From positions 1 to 64,000 of the forward strand of contig CACXZI010000001.1 of assembly GCA_902772105.1 (NCBI GenBank): a DNA stretch of 64,000 nt. The letters run 5' to 3'. A model generated the notes under the pieces. The model did no database searches. It saw nothing but the letters and a program-made list of their open reading frames with translations, and was not told the DNA's origin. Position 1 is the first letter of the stretch; every line of letters starts with the position of its first letter. The position numbers and the translations under genes were made by a program. This stretch comes from Oscillospiraceae bacterium. GTDB lineage: Bacteria > Bacillota > Clostridia > Oscillospirales > Ruminococcaceae. Positions 7,458 to 18,693 of this stretch are shown here, piece after piece.

Positions 7458-10138
7458 TTAATCTAATTTTGTCTCATCATTAGCGTTATCATTATAACTA
7501 TTGTTTACAGGTGTTTTCTTTATATTATAACGTCCAGTTATACCTCTTCACCAATTTTATTTTTAACCTTTCAAAATTTGGTCCACAAGTGTTTTCTTTT
7601 CTATAAAACACTTCACTTTTTTGCCTTAATTCTTCAAACTTTTGTTTAAAGTCTGACGTTTCTTTATATTCATAATTCTCCTTCTCTTTTTGTTCTATTT
7701 TTTGTAATATCAATTCTATTTCTTCTTTTAATTTATATGTTTCAATTTTTTCTTTTATAGTTTTATATTCAAGGTTCGTTAATATCATAATTTCTTGATA
7801 AATATCTATTTGATCTCTATTCTCTATTCTTTCTTTAACATTATTAATAAACTTCAAAAATTCTTGAAGAGTTAACTTTTTAAATAAAGATTTGATTTTA
7901 GGAATAACTTTTTCACTTTCAGAAAAATTTTTCACTTTCAGAAAAATTTTTTATGCTCTTTATAAATTCATCTAAACGACTTTTTATTTCTTCTTTATTG
8001 GTTTTTTTATCTAACACCACTAATATATTATTTAAATCTCTTTTTATTTATTTCACTTGCAAAACTTCGTATCTGTCATTCGTTAATGAAACGATCTTTT
8101 CATAAACATCTGATATATCTTCTTGTTTTTCTACATCTTCTTTAACATTATTAATAAACTTCAAAAATTCTTGAAGAGTTAACTTTTTAAATAAAGATTT
8201 GATTTTAGGAATAACTTTTTCACTTTCAGAAAAATTTTATGCTCTTTATAAATTTATCTAAATGATTTTTTATTTCTTCTTCACTAGTTTTAGATTCTAA
8301 AACCGTTAATATATTATTTAAATTTTCAGTTATTTTTTCCATACATAATACTTCTTTATATTTTTCTTCCACTGTTTCCTTTAAATTTACATAAAAATTA
8401 ATGGAATTTTCTTCTATTAAACTCTCAATTTTTTTAATAAAAAGTTTAAAAATCTCTTTTCCTCCTATATGTCTTAATTTTTCAATATTTTCATCATCTA
8501 TATTACCTTTTAATTCATCTATTAATTCCTTTAATTTATCTTCCGATAAATTATTTTTTTCTATATCTTTTAAAATTAATTTTATTTTTTTTATTTTTTT
8601 ATACTTTCAAAATCATTTTTTATTAATTCTTCTAGTTTATCAAAAAAAGCAAGTTTATATTTATGCGACAAATCTATAATTGTTTTAATATATGTAGCTT
8701 CTTCAAAAACAATATCTTTAGTACGCCTGTTTTCTGAAACCATTTTAATATCATCAATATCTTTATTATCACTAAGCCCATCACGTAATAATTCAAATAA
8801 TTCCTGTTTATTTTCTTGTGTTGGCCGCGTCAATATCTCTTTTGCTAATGTCTCTATAGACGACACTCTATTCATCATTTTAAACTTTTCATCTAAACAT
8901 TTTTTAAATTTTTCAATAATTTCCCTAGTAGATCCCTCCCATTCTAACGATTTTAAAATTCCATCAATAAAACCCTTTGATATCCCTTCACTTGCAGCTT
9001 GTTTTAATACTCTTATCAATCTTTCAAAATATTTATTTTTTTTATTATCTTCTCTATTAAATATATTTCTAAAAATATATTCTACAAAATACTTTTCTTC
9101 ATCCTTTATTATTTCTTCAAATATGTCTTCCAATTCATCAAATTTTTTTAATATAGGTTTTACATATTTTTTTCTATTTTCTTTATGATTTACTACTAAA
9201 TATAATTCAGAACAACTTGCATAAAATATATCTTCATCATTTGATTCCTTTATCTTTTCTAAAATTTCTTTCATTCTCATTATTAATTTCTTTTTTTTGT
9301 TTTCTTCATCTAAATTTCCTATCGAATCTTCTTTATTAAAAATAAATTGGCTTTCGTCATATTTTATAGTTCTACTAGGCTCAACTATATAATCATAACT
9401 ATTTTTATTTAAATAATCTATATATGCATCTCTAATTAAATCTTTATATGTTTTTGTTTTATTTCGTAATGATTCGTCATCTCTTAAAAAATCTTTAACG
9501 TAATTTATAACCAATTCTTCATCAATTTGCATATTTTTTTCTCTTAATAAATCTTCATTCTCTTTTTTTAATATTTCTTCTAATTTTTCAAAATCAAAAA
9601 ATTCATCATAATATTTCATTTCATAAAAAAAATCATATTCACTATATTCATCTTTTTCATATTCTTTAAATTCACAACCATATTTTTCAAACCTTTTTAA
9701 AACATCTTCAAAATTTTTAATATCTTTTTTAATTAATTTTTCAATATATTCTTTAGCCTGCTCAAGATTGGTTAATTTGTTTTGCTCAGCTAAACTATTT
9801 AAAAATTCTTCCCATATTTCCATCCAATAATCAATAAAATTTTTATATTCAATACCTACTAAATTTTTATTAACATAATCTTTTGTTTCACTTTTTAATA
9901 TTTTAGATTCGTTTACATTCTCTTTTATTTTTTTATTTTCAACATCATTTTCTTTATCTTTAATTTTAATAACATTTTCCTCTATGTCTTCATTTTCACT
10001 ATTATTTTCTTTTTTATTTTCTTTTATATTTTCTAACTTTTTTTCATGATTAATATTTTTCATCGCACTAGAAGAAACACAAAAAAACATAACTTCTAAA
10101 AAAACCGTTACTATTAAAAATTTACTATTTTTAAACAT
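7458..10138 (-). pseudogene. Decayed duplicate of paralogue 1
   Basis: The intact 5' part starts at the ATG of MFKNSKFLIV, with GAGGTG upstream, and has the signal peptide, linker and first modules. It closely follows paralogue 1 (shared KQAASEGISKGFIDGIL and KLAFFDKLEELIKNDFE). The frame breaks in a poly-A tract near 8590; homology resumes in another frame (DIEKNNLSEDKL). Further lesions are an in-frame TAA where paralogue 1 has LQVEEIN (near 8050), a short duplication causing a frameshift near 7935, and another shift near 7540. Restoring frames gives an end near GRYNIKKT and a tail DETKLD stopping at 7458. Only about one 96-aa module and a partial second remain. Readable fragments lie at 8591-10138 and 7525-7935. 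Confidence 0.85.
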
Positions 10139-10176
10139 TGAATTCACCTCTTTAATAAAAACATTCAACAAATTTA

Positions 10177-10205
10177 TTTTAATAAAAAAAGCAAAATATG
10201 TCAAA
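10177..10205 (-). promoter_or_regulatory. Sigma-A-type promoter of the decayed paralogue
   Basis: TTGACA (10205-10200), 17-bp spacer, TAAAAT (10182-10177) on the minus strand. An upstream extension of the reading frame to 10204 would overlap this promoter, which supports the ATG at 10138. Confidence 0.8.
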
Positions 10206-10939
10206 TTTTACCTTTTTTGGGAATTTTAATGCATAGGTCTTTGCTACATAATTAGCTTATTTTTATTTTAAGTTACTTCCTCACCAAAAAAAATTAATTG
10301 ACTTAATTTGGACTATTAAACTATCATATGCTTTGTTAAAATTTAATTGAAAGATATTTAGAACAGTTATTGATTTTTCTATAAAATTTATACATTTTTA
10401 TATATATTTCAATTTAATCAAATTACTAAATTTTTTAATAAACTATTAACATTAAATTTAATTTTCTTTATTAAACTATATGGTGAATCCACTCACTGAA
10501 AATTAAACTAACCTTTCTAACCTTTTAAACTTTATTTTAATTTGCTAACTAACTATAAAATTTAATAGAACTTTATAAACATATGATTTTAATTATAATT
10601 TTTAAATATCAATCATAAACAAATTTAATTATTATCTAAAATAAAAAACATTTAAATAATATTTATATGACAATATTTAAAACTATATTTAAGTTCTGTT
10701 AAAATATTATTATAAAACAACTTTAAAAAATATAATAAAAATATTTATAGTAAAATAGTAATTCTAAAATTACATAAATATAAATTAATATTATAATTTA
10801 ACTTAAAAAATTTAATAGTCATTGCCAACAGTAACTAAAAAAATTAACTATTTAAAACTATATTAAATCTATTAATATTTAACATTTTATAAATGTATTT
10901 GTTTAATTAAAACTAAAAATATCATCACTTATATTATTT
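10206..10939. other. AT-rich gene-free segment
   Basis: No repeat core with TACGTAG or GGCCTGC is present here, unlike most spacers in the cluster. It is AT-rich sequence without a convincing gene or terminator. Confidence 0.55.
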
Positions 10940-13909
10940 TTAAATTATATTTTTTTCTTTTTTATATTGATTTAAAGCTTCAGATAAACCTTTATCCAAA
11001 CATCCTTGTAAAAAAATCTGTAATTCCTTTTTGTCATTTTTAATGTCATATATTACTTTTATTAAAGAACTAAATGAATTTTTAAAATCTTCCATATTTA
11101 TGCTTATCTCCAGTAATTCACTAATAACCAATAATAAAGCTTTTGTATAAAAAAATGCTATTTTTTCTAATTCATATTTAAATTTGTTTATTATTTCCTC
11201 TTCCTCAATGATTTTTTTAAACTGTTCTAATATTCTATTAGCCCCTGTTCCTGTAATGTAAGTTGTTTCAGGAAAAATTACTTTATATCCTCCAAATTTT
11301 TCATTTACAAATTCATCTACTATTTTTTTTACATCCTCTACTTCTTCTTCATATTGATAATTATAATTTTTTATTAATGTTTCTAAGTTTTTAAAATAAC
11401 CACGATAATATGATTTTAATTTTTCTAACCTATCAAAAACTTCAGTTTCTTCAAATTCACATAAACCCTCTCCAAACATATTATTTGACAATTCCAAAAT
11501 TTTTCCTAAAAATTTTACATTGAATTTTTCTTTTTCATCACTATTAATTTTAAATATCTCTTTTAACTTATCTAAACTTTCTTTATCGATATCATTTTTT
11601 ATTATATCTATTAAATCTTCTATGTCGCTTTTTTTTAATCTTTTTTTTATTTCTTTCTGTTCTAAATCTTCTAAAGCCAAAACTAAATTTCTTATTTTTT
11701 CTGCTTCTTCAAAATCATGGCTCTCTTCTTCCATTAAATTTTCTAAATGTTCAAAAAATGTTAATTTATACACACAAAACATTTTAAATATGCTAATATA
11801 AAAATAATTAGAAAAATTAATTGACTTATGTTTGCTAAGTCTTTTAAAATCTTGCTTTAAACCTTCATCTAATTTTTTAACTGAAGGATAATTTTTATAT
11901 GAATCATCCCAAGGAATTTTATATGAACTCAATTCCTGATACCTTCTATTATATATTTTACCACTTATATAGTCATTTGCAATTTCTAGTGTATTAATTA
12001 TACGAAATTTATTCACTATAAAATTTTTAAATTTTTCAATAAACCTGCCAGGATAATATTCCTCTTTTGTTAAATTTATAATTTCATTAATAAATTGTTT
12101 TAATATATCTTCATCTATAGCTTGTTTTAAAACAAAGAAAAATTCTTTAGAATAATCAACTCTATTTTCATAATTAACAAATCCCCATCTAATATTTATA
12201 TTTTTATCTATTAAATCTTTTAAATTTTGCAATTCATTATTTACAATATCTCCTTCTTCATCTTTTAAAGTATCCATATCCTCTATTTTTACCGCTATTT
12301 TGTCTTGATATTTTTTTAAAATATTAGAGCAATCTGTTTTCAAATCATCTTTATCTTGTTTGTTTATTTTTTCTAATATCTCTCTCATTTTTAAAATAAA
12401 TTCAATTTCTTCATATTCTTTTTCTATTTTATATATTGCATTATCTTTATATATATCAAATTTTCCTTGCTTCCAACTTTTATAGGTTAAATTCTCTTTT
12501 TTATCATCAACAGTTTCAACATTATATCCTTCATCATAAAATTTACATGGGTTTAAATTTGAATCACATATAACCTTACGATTTTTATAATTACTATTAG
12601 AAATAAAATTTTCATATGCTTTTTCAATTAAGTGTTTATAATTTGTTATTTCTTCTCTTTCGTCTTCATCTCCTAACAACTCATTATAAACATAATCAGA
12701 AACAATTTTTGCATTAATTTTAATTCCGTAATCCTCTTTCAAATTTTTATTTTCTTTTTCTATTATTTCTTCTAATTTAACAACATCAAAAAAATCATTT
12801 TTATTATTTAAATCACAATCTTTAAATTTACATTCATAAGTTTCAAATCTTTGCAATACGTCATAAAAATTATTTATATCTTCATTAACCACTTTCATAA
12901 CATATTCTTTTATTTCTTTTATGTTAACTAATTTATTTTTATATAAATCTTTTAAATTTCCTCCCCACATATCTATCCATATTCTTGCCCATTTCACAAA
13001 TTCATTGTCTTTTAAAAATACACTATAATCTTCACTTGATATTTCTTCTTCCGATTTTTTGATTGCATTATTCTTAAAAGGTTTTATATATTCATTTTCT
13101 AAAACATCATTAGGGTTTAAATCACAAATACTATCACATTTTTCTTTCCCTTCTTCAAAATAATATTGTTCTTTAAATTTACATTCTCTTATATATTTTA
13201 ATAGATATTCAATTAGTTGCCCGTAGTTTTTTATTTTATTTCTAGTTTGCTTGTCCCAAATTAAAACTTCTTCGATATATCCAACTATAATATTTTTGTT
13301 TAGATTCTTCTTTTCTGCCAAAGCTAATACTTTTTCTAAATCTTCTTCATCAACTTCAAAATTTTCATAATTATCATATTCTCCATAAAAATTATCACAA
13401 CGATCCATATTGCTTTCTATTGTTTTATATCTAAATTCATATTTTTCAAATTCTTTAACAAAATCATTTAAATTTTCTTCCTGCTCTTTAATTAATGTTT
13501 TAATAAATTCACGTACATTTAAAAATTGTTTTGATTGCATTTTTTTATATATACACTCATTATCAAAACCCCAACTTTTTATCCATTCTTTTGTTTTTCG
13601 TTGCTCTTGTTTTGTGTTCCCATACCCAAATTCCTTTAAATTTTCTTCTGTTCCTTCTTCATTTTCTTCATATTCTTCATATTCTCTAATCTCACTATCA
13701 CTTTCTATCATTTCTCCTTTTTTGTCCATAATATTACTAAATTCAGTTATATTTTCTTTTGTTTCTTTTGTTTCTTTTGTTTCACTGCTTTTTGAAATAT
13801 TAACATCATTTTCTTTTTTACTATTAGTTTCCATTGCAGTAGCTGAAACCCCTAAAAATATAGTCCCTAAAAAAATTGATATAATTAAAAATTTGTTATC
13901 TATCGACAT
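10940..13909 (-). CDS. Large exported helical protein, paralogue 3 (989 aa)
   Basis: Unrecognised family. Signal peptide MSIDNKFLIISIFLGTIFLG with likely cleavage after SATA, then a charged linker with SETKETKETKEN. Type A module follows (about residues 100-250: ETKEWIKSWGFDNECIYKKM to RNKIKNYGQLIEYLL), then type B (about 300-460: WARIWIDMWGGNLKDLYKN to REEITNYKHLIEKAYENF). The two modules look like diverged copies of one fold. The central region has LKQAIDEDILKQFINEI and EEYYPGRFIEKFKNFI; the last third is predicted coiled helix and ends KKEKNII. It lacks the ETD/E tail of other paralogues. Start is ATG with AAAGAGG upstream, under its own promoter, so it is probably monocistronic. Confidence 0.88.
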   Translation of the reverse strand: MSIDNKFLIISIFLGTIFLGVSATAMETNSKKENDVNISKSSETKETKETKENITEFSNIMDKKGEMIESDSEIREYEEYEENEEGTEENLKEFGYGNTKQEQRKTKEWIKSWGFDNECIYKKMQSKQFLNVREFIKTLIKEQEENLNDFVKEFEKYEFRYKTIESNMDRCDNFYGEYDNYENFEVDEEDLEKVLALAEKKNLNKNIIVGYIEEVLIWDKQTRNKIKNYGQLIEYLLKYIRECKFKEQYYFEEGKEKCDSICDLNPNDVLENEYIKPFKNNAIKKSEEEISSEDYSVFLKDNEFVKWARIWIDMWGGNLKDLYKNKLVNIKEIKEYVMKVVNEDINNFYDVLQRFETYECKFKDCDLNNKNDFFDVVKLEEIIEKENKNLKEDYGIKINAKIVSDYVYNELLGDEDEREEITNYKHLIEKAYENFISNSNYKNRKVICDSNLNPCKFYDEGYNVETVDDKKENLTYKSWKQGKFDIYKDNAIYKIEKEYEEIEFILKMREILEKINKQDKDDLKTDCSNILKKYQDKIAVKIEDMDTLKDEEGDIVNNELQNLKDLIDKNINIRWGFVNYENRVDYSKEFFFVLKQAIDEDILKQFINEIINLTKEEYYPGRFIEKFKNFIVNKFRIINTLEIANDYISGKIYNRRYQELSSYKIPWDDSYKNYPSVKKLDEGLKQDFKRLSKHKSINFSNYFYISIFKMFCVYKLTFFEHLENLMEEESHDFEEAEKIRNLVLALEDLEQKEIKKRLKKSDIEDLIDIIKNDIDKESLDKLKEIFKINSDEKEKFNVKFLGKILELSNNMFGEGLCEFEETEVFDRLEKLKSYYRGYFKNLETLIKNYNYQYEEEVEDVKKIVDEFVNEKFGGYKVIFPETTYITGTGANRILEQFKKIIEEEEIINKFKYELEKIAFFYTKALLLVISELLEISINMEDFKNSFSSLIKVIYDIKNDKKELQIFLQGCLDKGLSEALNQYKKEKNII

Positions 13910-13946
13910 GAAATTACCTCTTTTTTACAAAATCTTCCATAAATTG

Positions 13947-13975
13947 ATTCTAACAAAAAAGATAAAATATGTCAA
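13947..13975 (-). promoter_or_regulatory. Sigma-A-type promoter of paralogue 3
   Basis: TTGACA (13975-13970), 17 bp, TAGAAT (13952-13947) on the minus strand. The leader to the start resembles those of the other type A genes: ATGGAAGATTTTGT followed by AAAAAAGAGG. The repeat array begins about 10 bp upstream of the -35 box. Confidence 0.85.
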
Positions 13976-13977
13976 AT

Positions 13978-14770
13978 TCTTTCATTACGTAGATGGTTTG
14001 ATAGAATTTTAAGTTTTTCACTCGCCAGAAAATTTAATTAAACCTTCATTCCGTTTTAAATTTGATATTATTTTAAGTTTTTCACTCGCCATGAAGTTTA
14101 AAGAAACTTCTTTCGGCCTGCTAAACTTTTTTATTACGTTTTTTCATTACGTAGAAAGTTTGATTTAACTTTTAATTTATCACTCGCCAAAAAATTCAAT
14201 CTAATTTGAAGACCTGCTAAATTCTTTTTCGGTATGTGGAAAATTTGATAGAATTAATAATAGGTCACTCGCCATGAAGTTTAAAGAAACTTCTTTCGGC
14301 CTGCTAAACTTTTTTATTACGTAGAAAGTTTGATGAAATTAATAATAAATCACTCGCCAAAAAATTTAATCTAATTTAAAGACCTGCTAAATTCTTTTTC
14401 GGTATGTGGAAAATTTGATAGAATTAATAATAGGTCACTCGCCAAAAAATTCAATCTAATTTGAAGACCTGCTAAATTCTTTTTCAGTATGTGGAAAATT
14501 TGATAGAATTAATAATAGGTCACTCGCCATTTTTTTATTACGTAGTAAGTTTGATAGCATTTTAATAGGTCACTCGCCATTTTTTCATTACGTAGAAAAT
14601 TTAGTCTAACTTTTAGTTCATCACTCGCCATGATGTTTTATAAAACTTTATTCGGCCTGCTAAATCCTTTTTCAGTACGTTTTTTCATTACGTAGATGGT
14701 TTGATAGGATTTTAAGTTTTTCACTCGCTGGAAAATTTAATTAAACTTTTTAAACCTGCTAAACTCGGTT
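13978..14770 (+). repeat. Mosaic intergenic repeat cluster (about 10 units)
   Basis: About ten CACTCGCC/CTCGCTG cores. The variants include full units, left half-units and a CATTCCGTTTTAAATTTGAT left end. A TATGTGG variant of the TACGTAG core occurs three times here. Right-half hairpin GAAGTTT-AAAG-AAACTTC occurs twice. Confidence 0.85.
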
Positions 14771-14994
14771 TATTGTTTTTTCAAAATTTAAAATAAAACT
14801 TTTATAAACTCTATTTAAAACCTTAATTTAATTTTTTAAACTACCGTAACTATATCAAAACTTAACTATATAACTATTTAAAATACTCACTAACTTTTTA
14901 TATAAAATTTATTCATTTTATTATATATTTCAATTTAATTTTTCTAAATATAAATAAATTTTCTTACTAATTATAAATTTTAATATTGCTAAAA

Positions 14995-15325
14995 AATTAA
15001 TCGTCTTAACTCCATTCTTTCATTACGTAGAAAATTTAATCTAACTTTTATTCCGTTTTAAATTTGATATTATTTTAAGTTTTTCACTCGCCATAAAGTT
15101 TAAAGAAACTTCTTTCGGCCTGCTAAACTTTTTTATTACGTAAAAAGTTTGATAGAATTTTAAGTTTTTCACTCGCCATGAAGTTTAAAGAAACTTCTTT
15201 CGGCCTGCTAAATTCTTTTTCAGTATGTGGAAAATTTGATAGAATTAATAATAGGTCACTCGCCATACCATTTAATCAAACTTTCTAAACCTGCTAAACT
15301 CGGTTTATTGTTTTTTAAAAATTTA
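14995..15325 (+). repeat. Mosaic intergenic repeat cluster (about 3 units)
   Basis: Three CACTCGCCA cores with GGCCTGCTAAA and right-half hairpin GAAGTTT/AAACTTC. The AT-rich stretch 14771-14994 separating it from the previous cluster recurs almost verbatim in other spacers (near 2500, 15310 and 26045), so it is part of a larger dispersed repeat. Confidence 0.8.
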
Positions 15326-15528
15326 AATAAACCTTTTATAAACTCTATTTGAAAATTTAATTTAACCTAATTCGACTTATTAAAATATTATAAGCTTTTT
15401 TAAAATTTAATAATAAATATTACATAACCTTTCTAATAATCTAATCTATTTTATATAATATAATTTTTATTATAGATTTATTAAACAAAAATATATTCTT
15501 TGATTGCATAAATATTTATTATAATTTA

Positions 15529-17802
15529 TTAATCTTCTGCTCCTGAATCTGTTTCTACATTTTCAATATTTTTATCATCACATTTAAGCCTTATGTCAAT
15601 GGAATAACAACCCTTTGAATTTTTTCTTATTAAAACATTTATGTTGCGCAATCCATCCATACTATGAAATTCCACAACTTTTCCTTTCACTGCTTCTTTT
15701 TCTTTCTCTGTTATTTCCCTTTTTGCTCTTTTTACCCTATCTAAAATATCACATATTTCTTTTTCTATTATTATTTGCTTATATTTATTGTTTAAAAATT
15801 TATCGAAATTTCTCAAAAAAAATTCTTTCCCTCTTTCTATAAAAACTATGGCTGGCATAATAAACTCTTTTTGCACAGCTCTGCTTATCTTATCTATGTT
15901 TAAATCTATTAATTTTGTTATTGTTTCGTCTTCAACATATCCCTTTAGCTTGACTGATAACGTCAAAACTTCATTTTTTATTGCTAATTTATCTTTGTTT
16001 TCATATGCTGTTTTCATGTTTTTTAAAATTGTTTCTATATCTTTAGTAAATATTTTTTTGTCATAATTTTTTTCTATTATTTCTTCTAATCCTGTATAAA
16101 ATCTTTCTTTAACACCTTGCACTGTGTCTTCCCCACTTAGTTTTCTATAAAGATAAAATTCATAATCATATATATATTTTAAAATATCAAGAAAAAAACC
16201 TAAATCTGCATCAGTTACTTTATCATTTTCTAAAAAATTTTTAATTAAAAATTCAAACTTTTTAGAACTATCAGAATTGATTTTTTCCTTTATTTTTTCT
16301 ATTGCATTCATTATTTTAAGCTTATTTTCTTTTTCTATATTTTCTTCTTTTAACATCTCTATGTTTATTTTTAACACTTCTATTTCTTTTATCATTTCAA
16401 AATTTTCTACAACATAATCTAAATTTTCAAAAAAATTGACTCTATAATTATTTAACAAATATTCTAAAATTTCTTTAAATATGAATACTTTTTTTCCATC
16501 TCCTATCCCTTCACCTAAATAATTTTTAATCTTTTCTAAATTTTCTTCATTAACACTACCTTTTAATATATTTACTATATTATTTATATTCTTTTCATTA
16601 AAAGAAGCATTATGAACCATTTCTTTTCGTATTGCTTCTATTATTTTTTTTACTGATGCACTATTTTCATATTTTATCGTTAATAAATTTTTTAACGTCT
16701 TCCAAAAAGAAAAAACATCCGATGTTTTATTTGTTATCTCTATTAATTCATCAATAAAATTATTTGAATTTTCATTTAAATATATATTAATTTCCTTTAA
16801 AAAATTTCTTTCATCACTTTCATATTCATTTTCCTCATATCTATTAATTAACCTTTGTAATCTAGAAATTTCAATATATAAATCAGATATTTCTTTTTTT
16901 AAATCTCTTTTTTCTTCTTTTTCTATTTTCATTTTTCTTAAAACTCTTTTAAAATTTAAATAACCTGTTATGCATTTATATTCACCTTCTAAAATATCAA
17001 TAGAATCTAAGTCAAAAATGTTATATTTTCTCTCGTGTTTTTCTAATTCAATATTTTGTTCTTCCACATATGTATATGCCTTTTTAATTAAATCTCCATA
17101 GGTTTTTATTTTTTCTCTGGTGTTTCTATCATACAATAAAACTTTTTCAATATAGCTAACCATAACATCTTTATTAAGATTGTTTTTTTGTATTATTCTT
17201 AAAACTTCTTCTAAATCTTTCCTATCAACCTCAAACTCTTCATAACCAATATTTTTTTCATAATAACTTCGATTACTTTCAACTATTTTATAACAAAATT
17301 TTTTATTTTCACATTCTTTGATGCATTCAATTAAATTTCTATTCTTCTGCATTATATATTTTTTAATGCAATCTAATAAATCATCATATTTATTATTTTT
17401 CATTTCGTTATATATTTCTTTATTATCAATTCCCCAATGTTTTATCCACTCTTTAGTTTCTTGTTGGTCTTTTTCTATATCTCCATATCCTAATTCTCTT
17501 AGGTTTTCTTCTGTTTCTTCTGCTTTTTCTTCAATATTATTTTCTTTTTCATTTTTTATTATAATCTTAGATTCGTTTTTGTTTTCTTCATATTTTATTT
17601 TATTTTCTTTTTCTTTTACTTCATTTTTTATACTACTTCCATCTTCTTTTTTTTCATTATTTTGACTTTTTATTATATTAGCTTCATTTAAATTTTCTTG
17701 CTTTTTTTCCTGATTAATATTTTCCATAGCACTTGAGGATATATTAAAAAACATAACCCCTAAAACAATTGATATAATTAAAAATTTATTATTTATCGAC
17801 AT
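15529..17802 (-). CDS. Large exported helical protein, paralogue 4 (757 aa)
   Basis: Unrecognised family. Signal peptide MSINNKFLIISIVLGVMFF with likely cleavage after SSSA, then an acidic/Lys/Asn linker to about residue 85. One type A module follows (LRELGYGDIEKDQQETKEW to REKIKTYGDLIKKAYTYV), but no recognisable type B module. The middle and C-terminal half is predicted coiled helix. The end, SKGCYSIDIRLKCDD plus tail VETDSGAED, matches the C-terminal signature of paralogues 1, 5 and 8. ATG start with AAAGAGG; own promoter 37 bp upstream and no close neighbour. There is no transmembrane or wall-anchor segment after the signal peptide. Confidence 0.88.
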   Translation of the reverse strand: MSINNKFLIISIVLGVMFFNISSSAMENINQEKKQENLNEANIIKSQNNEKKEDGSSIKNEVKEKENKIKYEENKNESKIIIKNEKENNIEEKAEETEENLRELGYGDIEKDQQETKEWIKHWGIDNKEIYNEMKNNKYDDLLDCIKKYIMQKNRNLIECIKECENKKFCYKIVESNRSYYEKNIGYEEFEVDRKDLEEVLRIIQKNNLNKDVMVSYIEKVLLYDRNTREKIKTYGDLIKKAYTYVEEQNIELEKHERKYNIFDLDSIDILEGEYKCITGYLNFKRVLRKMKIEKEEKRDLKKEISDLYIEISRLQRLINRYEENEYESDERNFLKEINIYLNENSNNFIDELIEITNKTSDVFSFWKTLKNLLTIKYENSASVKKIIEAIRKEMVHNASFNEKNINNIVNILKGSVNEENLEKIKNYLGEGIGDGKKVFIFKEILEYLLNNYRVNFFENLDYVVENFEMIKEIEVLKINIEMLKEENIEKENKLKIMNAIEKIKEKINSDSSKKFEFLIKNFLENDKVTDADLGFFLDILKYIYDYEFYLYRKLSGEDTVQGVKERFYTGLEEIIEKNYDKKIFTKDIETILKNMKTAYENKDKLAIKNEVLTLSVKLKGYVEDETITKLIDLNIDKISRAVQKEFIMPAIVFIERGKEFFLRNFDKFLNNKYKQIIIEKEICDILDRVKRAKREITEKEKEAVKGKVVEFHSMDGLRNINVLIRKNSKGCYSIDIRLKCDDKNIENVETDSGAED

Positions 17803-17839
17803 GAAATTACCTCTTTTTTACAAAATTTTCCATGAACTG

Positions 17840-17868
17840 ATTCTACCAAAAAAGATAAAACATGTCAA
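17840..17868 (-). promoter_or_regulatory. Sigma-A-type promoter of paralogue 4
   Basis: TTGACA (17868-17863), 17 bp, TAGAAT (17845-17840) on the minus strand. Leader is the type A form. Repeat units start about 15 bp upstream. Confidence 0.85.
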
Positions 17869-17869
17869 A

Positions 17870-18385
17870 CTTTTTTATTTTTTCAGTACGTAGTTAGTTT
17901 GCTGTAACTTATATTAGGTCACTCGCCAAAAAATTTTATCTAACTTCATTCGGCCTGCTAAATCCTATTTAAAATTAATCACTCGCCATACCATTTAATC
18001 AAATTTCTTCCGGCCTGCTAAATTCTTTTTCAGTACGTTTTTTCAGTACGTAGTTAGTTTGCTGTAACTTATATTAGGTCACTCGCCAAAAAATTTTATC
18101 TAACTTCTTTCGGCCTGCTAAACTTTTTTTCAGTACGTAGACGGTTTGATGTTATTTAAATTAATCACTCGCCATAAAGATTATCTGATTTGAAGACCTG
18201 CTAAATCCTTTTTTCATTACTTAGAAGGTTTGATAGAATTAATAATAGGTCACTCGCTGGAAAGTTTAATAAAACTTCTTTCGGCCTGCTAAATCCTTTT
18301 TCAGTACGTAGTAAATTTGATGGCATTTTAAGTTTTTCACTCGCCAGGAAAATTCAATCTAATTTAAAGGCCTGCTAAATTCTAT
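17870..18385 (+). repeat. Mosaic intergenic repeat cluster (about 6 units)
   Basis: Six cores of CACTCGCC/CTCGCTG. The same left segment (TTAGTTTGCTGTAACTTAT) is joined to different right segments, and one unit starts with a duplicated TTTTTCAGTACG. AT-rich gene-free sequence follows to 18693. Confidence 0.85.
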
Positions 18386-18693
18386 TTAAATTTCTTTCAA
18401 AATTTAACTATATAACTATTTAAAATACTCACTAACTTTTACATAAATTCTATTCGTTTTAAACATGACTTTTAACTTAACATTACTATAAATACATTCA
18501 CTTATTATTATATAAACAAATTTTCTTACTAATTATATTTTTAAATAACCAATCAACCTAATTAATTCTATTTTTTATATTGATAGTCTTCTACACTTCT
18601 CACCTTAACTAAAAATCTACTATAATTAAATTAACAAACTACCATAAAATATCTATTTATCATTCTTATTATTTTTTCTTTACAGTTTAAATT

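Noticed and set aside
10139..10204. N-terminal extension of the decayed paralogue
   Set aside because: It overlaps the -35/-10 promoter shared by all paralogues, and the ATG at 10138 has a proper GAGGTG site.
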